A stretch of 64,000 nucleotides of DNA from Heligmosomoides polygyrus polygyrus (taxonomy: Eukaryota; Nematoda; Chromadorea; Rhabditida; Heligmosomidae). The stretch is taken from NCBI GenBank assembly GCA_947396885.1, contig OX377204.1, forward strand, positions 1,860,001-1,924,000, in the 5' to 3' direction. Below, in pieces: positions 61,640-64,000 of the stretch. The position numbers and the translations under genes are program-made. The notes under the pieces were generated by a model, which had not been told where the DNA came from, did not search any database, and saw only the letters and a list, made by a program, of their open reading frames with translations. The stretch's first letter is position 1. The number at the start of each line of letters is the position of its first letter.

Positions 61640-61900
61640 GGTGATGCCCGCTCCATTATGAGGGCATGGTCGTGGAATCTGTATCACCTGTATCAAATGT
61701 CGTTCCCTTGATCATCGACTTGCTCGAGCGGGCGCCAGCAGCGTCTCCATTCGTCCCTGTCGCGTGCCAGAGTGCTCCAATGGATCCTCCTCGCTCGAGG
61801 GACACGAAGAGAGTCATATCGGTCGCTCAGGGCTTTCACGAAGAAGTACGACCAACGCGTGGTCGTGGAACACTCAAATAAACACGGTTTCTGTGCGCCC
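61640..61900 (-). pseudogene. RTE 3' end fragment
   Basis: The minus frame contains [19 protein letters not shown] and [19 protein letters not shown], the intact last ~70 codons of the RTE ORF, with a TATCACCTGTATC tail at its 3' side. Confidence 0.85.
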
Positions 61901-63225
61901 CTCCGCTGACGCGGCACAGAAACCCAAAACTGGGCAAGGGAATGAACTCCGGGGTGTGGCTGATCTACATACCAGTTTTAGGATACTTTGCCGGTCTACA
62001 GAGGGCACGAGTTCGCTGAGTACCGAAAAATTATTCAAAAAGACAAAAGCAATGTTGGTGTCTTAATCTCAAGACGCGTAAACAGATAAAGAAACCAATA
62101 ATCAATTCCTCTTGGAACACGCCACACATTCTACTTCTAAAGAAAAAGGAGCGAATGCCAAGGCTAGTTACTACACTACCCAAGGTAGTGTAGTGACTAT
62201 GTATGTAGTGTTACTACCCAATTTCGCAGACATTGTCCCGCCCCTTCGAGAGGATTCAAAAAATTATGGAATAGTCATAATTGCTGCTTCGGAAATCTTT
62301 AGTAAAAGACGAAAGATTTCCTCGGTCAAATGCAAAGGAACCAGAGATGTAACCAGAAATGTAAAGGGTGCGGAGAAAGTATTGGCGCACCTTCTTTTTG
62401 TTTCAGCTCCAGCCTTCTCCTTCTACTTTTCAAGAATTTTGTGTGCTATTTTTGTTGTTCGTATTGTGTTCAAAAGACAACCTCGAGAAAACTGAAGAAA
62501 CATGATACGGTCGTCGTTGCGGTGGCCCCTTTCTTGGCTGTTACCAGAAGAAATGAATACTTCATTCACAAGAGAATTTAGCGCTGCTTGAAATAAACAT
62601 TTGTCTGTTTGCTATCATCGGACAGAGGAAAAGGTCAATGACCTAAGGTCAACTACGGGGGTTTACTATGAGGTTTACGAGATGTTCAAGGACGATAAGG
62701 TTCAATTTCAAAATTATCAATCGCTGTCTGGTGATAGCAAACATACAAAGGCGCGCAGATGTGAGCAGCAGCTTAGACGAGCACAGCTTAGACATGAATC
62801 GTCTCGACTACTCTTTTCAGACGATTTTGGAGAATAAGGTCTGGACTACTTCCAACAGAAGCGACCAGTCGCTGAAGACGGTTCAAAGTTCGGGACGAAA
62901 ACCACGTAGAGTACTGCGACGCCCCGCCGATGAGTTTCTCCGTAGTTTCCGCTCCTGTGTTCACAGTAAAAGAGTAGGTGTTTGAAACATTATTCTCCAT
63001 ATTTTTGAAGTGAATATGTTAAAGAAGCGCTCTGTCACGCCTATCGGCGTGCCTCGCGCTTTGCAGTACGCAGTATCACTAAGCTGAGCACAAGGGAAAG
63101 GGGAAAAAGCTATTACATCGAGGTAGCTGCTCTACTTGTACAGCTTTCTTCCCTACCTAAGAGTACAAAAGGCTCGCAGTACGTACAGTATATAGTAGAA
63201 TAGGGCGATCTATTAGTTCATCACT
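61901..63225. other. Unassigned sequence with SINE stub
   Basis: A SINE-A-like 3' stub on the minus strand near 62,095-62,145. Open frames at 62,112-62,495 and 62,601-62,985 lack recognised motifs. Confidence 0.3.
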
Positions 63226-63470
63226 ACTGGTCCTCCCCTAGTGAAACGGTCCCCCATTACTGGTACTGGTCCCTCAATGATCCACCCTTAGCGGACGACG
63301 TCCACATGCACTTTGGACGACGTCTTCGGCACGTCTACCTGAATCACCAAACACGTTGAGCGAAGTCTTTGGCACGTTCTTTGAGCCCCAGCCACGTCAT
63401 GCGGCGTATTCCGCACGTCTTCTGAATCCCCTGGCACGTAGAAGACGTCTGGGTATTCTCTGCTATTTTC
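63226..63470. repeat. Degenerate repeat shared with 20.7-20.87 kb
   Basis: Multiple CACTGGTCC, GGACGACGTC and ACGTCTTCTGAATC-like words occur in both places. Confidence 0.45.
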
Positions 63471-63479
63471 GTGTCCTGT

Positions 63480-63717
63480 AATTTGATTAGTATCAATAGA
63501 TGGCGATCGAAACTTTAAAGACGAACCTCAGATTCGTCTTGAGCGACCTCGACTACCTCCAGGGATAAAGTTTTGACCGCCTAGACGAAATCCACAAAAG
63601 ATCGATAGTTTGGTCTATATCGATTGATGGCGATCGATAATTTAAAAGCGAACTTCGGATTCGTGTTCTGCGACCGCGACTACCCCAGGGCTAATGTTTC
63701 CAGGCAGGTAGGAGACG
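63480..63717. repeat. Two-copy tandem repeat, ~125 bp
   Basis: GATGGCGATCGA, then CGAACCTCAGATTCGTCTTG, recurs ~125 bp later as CGAACTTCGGATTCGTGTTC. A third relative lies at 44.2-44.4 kb. Confidence 0.65.
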
Positions 63718-63886
63718 TCTGGGGCCGGATTCATCAACGACTAACCCGCGGGTATAAGGGGTAGAGATACCCACAATGAAGCCTGCGTCTCTGACTCTTG
63801 CGTTATCTCTGCCTGACTGTTATCTTATCTCTACCCCTTATCACCCGCATACCCACGGGTTAATCGTTGATGAATCCGGCCTCTGG
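63718..63886. mobile_element. MITE of the ATTCATCAACG group with 5 bp duplication
   Basis: Element 63,723-63,881 (159 bp) has near-perfect long inverted ends starting GGCCGGATTCATCAACGA, flanked by TCTGG at 63,718-63,722 and 63,882-63,886. A related sequence without the insert lies at about 63,445-63,475, supporting the boundary. Confidence 0.9.
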
Positions 63887-63969
63887 ATATTTTCCGCTAT
63901 TTTCCCGCATCGTAATTTGATCAATATCCGATTGATAGTATGACTTAGCGCGTTATTATATAGTATGAT

Positions 63970-64000
63970 CGGTACTAAGCGGGCTGGTGCCCGCTCCATT
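63970..64000 (-). mobile_element. Possible RTE 3' end, cut by window edge
   Basis: TACTAAGCGGGCTGGTGCCC, then GCTCCATT, resembles 61,628-61,660 just beside the RTE end there. Too short to be sure. Confidence 0.35.

Noticed and set aside
1..64000. CRISPR arrays, operons, riboswitches
   Set aside because: Repeat spacing, intron-bearing genes and transposon types are eukaryotic; no such structure seen.

Overview
The window is eukaryotic and reads as chromosomal DNA of a clade V parasitic nematode, most likely a hookworm-like strongylid (inference). The evidence is gene fragments split by 46-71 bp introns with TTTCAG-type acceptors, a GT11 fucosyltransferase and a LAG-2-like DSL ligand, and dense nematode transposon families (RTE, BEL/Pao, mariner/Tc, Penelope-like, tRNA-derived SINEs, many foldback MITEs). 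There are no operons, CRISPR arrays or prokaryotic signals.

Host genes are few and stretched by repeats. A GT31 galactosyltransferase exon lies on the minus strand at 4.7-4.9 kb. A small unassigned spliced gene end lies at 5.05-5.30 kb. A GT11 (alpha-1,2-fucosyltransferase-like) gene runs from 16.3 to 22.4 kb with transposons filling its introns. An unassigned spliced gene at 30.4 kb appears broken by a transposon. A DSL-domain (Notch ligand type) gene end sits at 50.05-50.53 kb.

The main element is a 12.0 kb BEL/Pao LTR retrotransposon on the minus strand (31,529-43,532). Its 834 bp LTRs differ at one base and it is flanked by an AACTG target duplication. It has a gag-protease ORF, an overlapping pol ORF in the -1 frame, and a separate 585-codon ORF downstream of pol that looks like a second Gag (helical N-terminus, Pro/Ser-rich linker, three zinc knuckles). 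It sits inside a PIF/Harbinger-like element (TAA duplication), which itself appears to have landed in a coding exon.

The other recurring theme is large inverted repeats carrying a tRNA-like (A box/B box) unit in each arm, usually convergent, at 12.9-13.6, 22.5-23.6 and 50.6-51.5 kb, with a divergent case at 15.4-15.7 kb. A ~294 bp tRNA-derived SINE with a TTTATCC-type tail is scattered through the window, one copy having a clear 15 bp target duplication. Three PIF-like MITEs lie end to end at 46.3-47.4 kb, sharing TTA duplications. A foldback family of ~0.9-1.05 kb recurs at 9.1, 14.3, 28.8 and 54.1 kb, and a MITE group ending in GGCC(G)GATTCATCAACG recurs at 4.4, 12.3, 17.5 and 63.7 kb.
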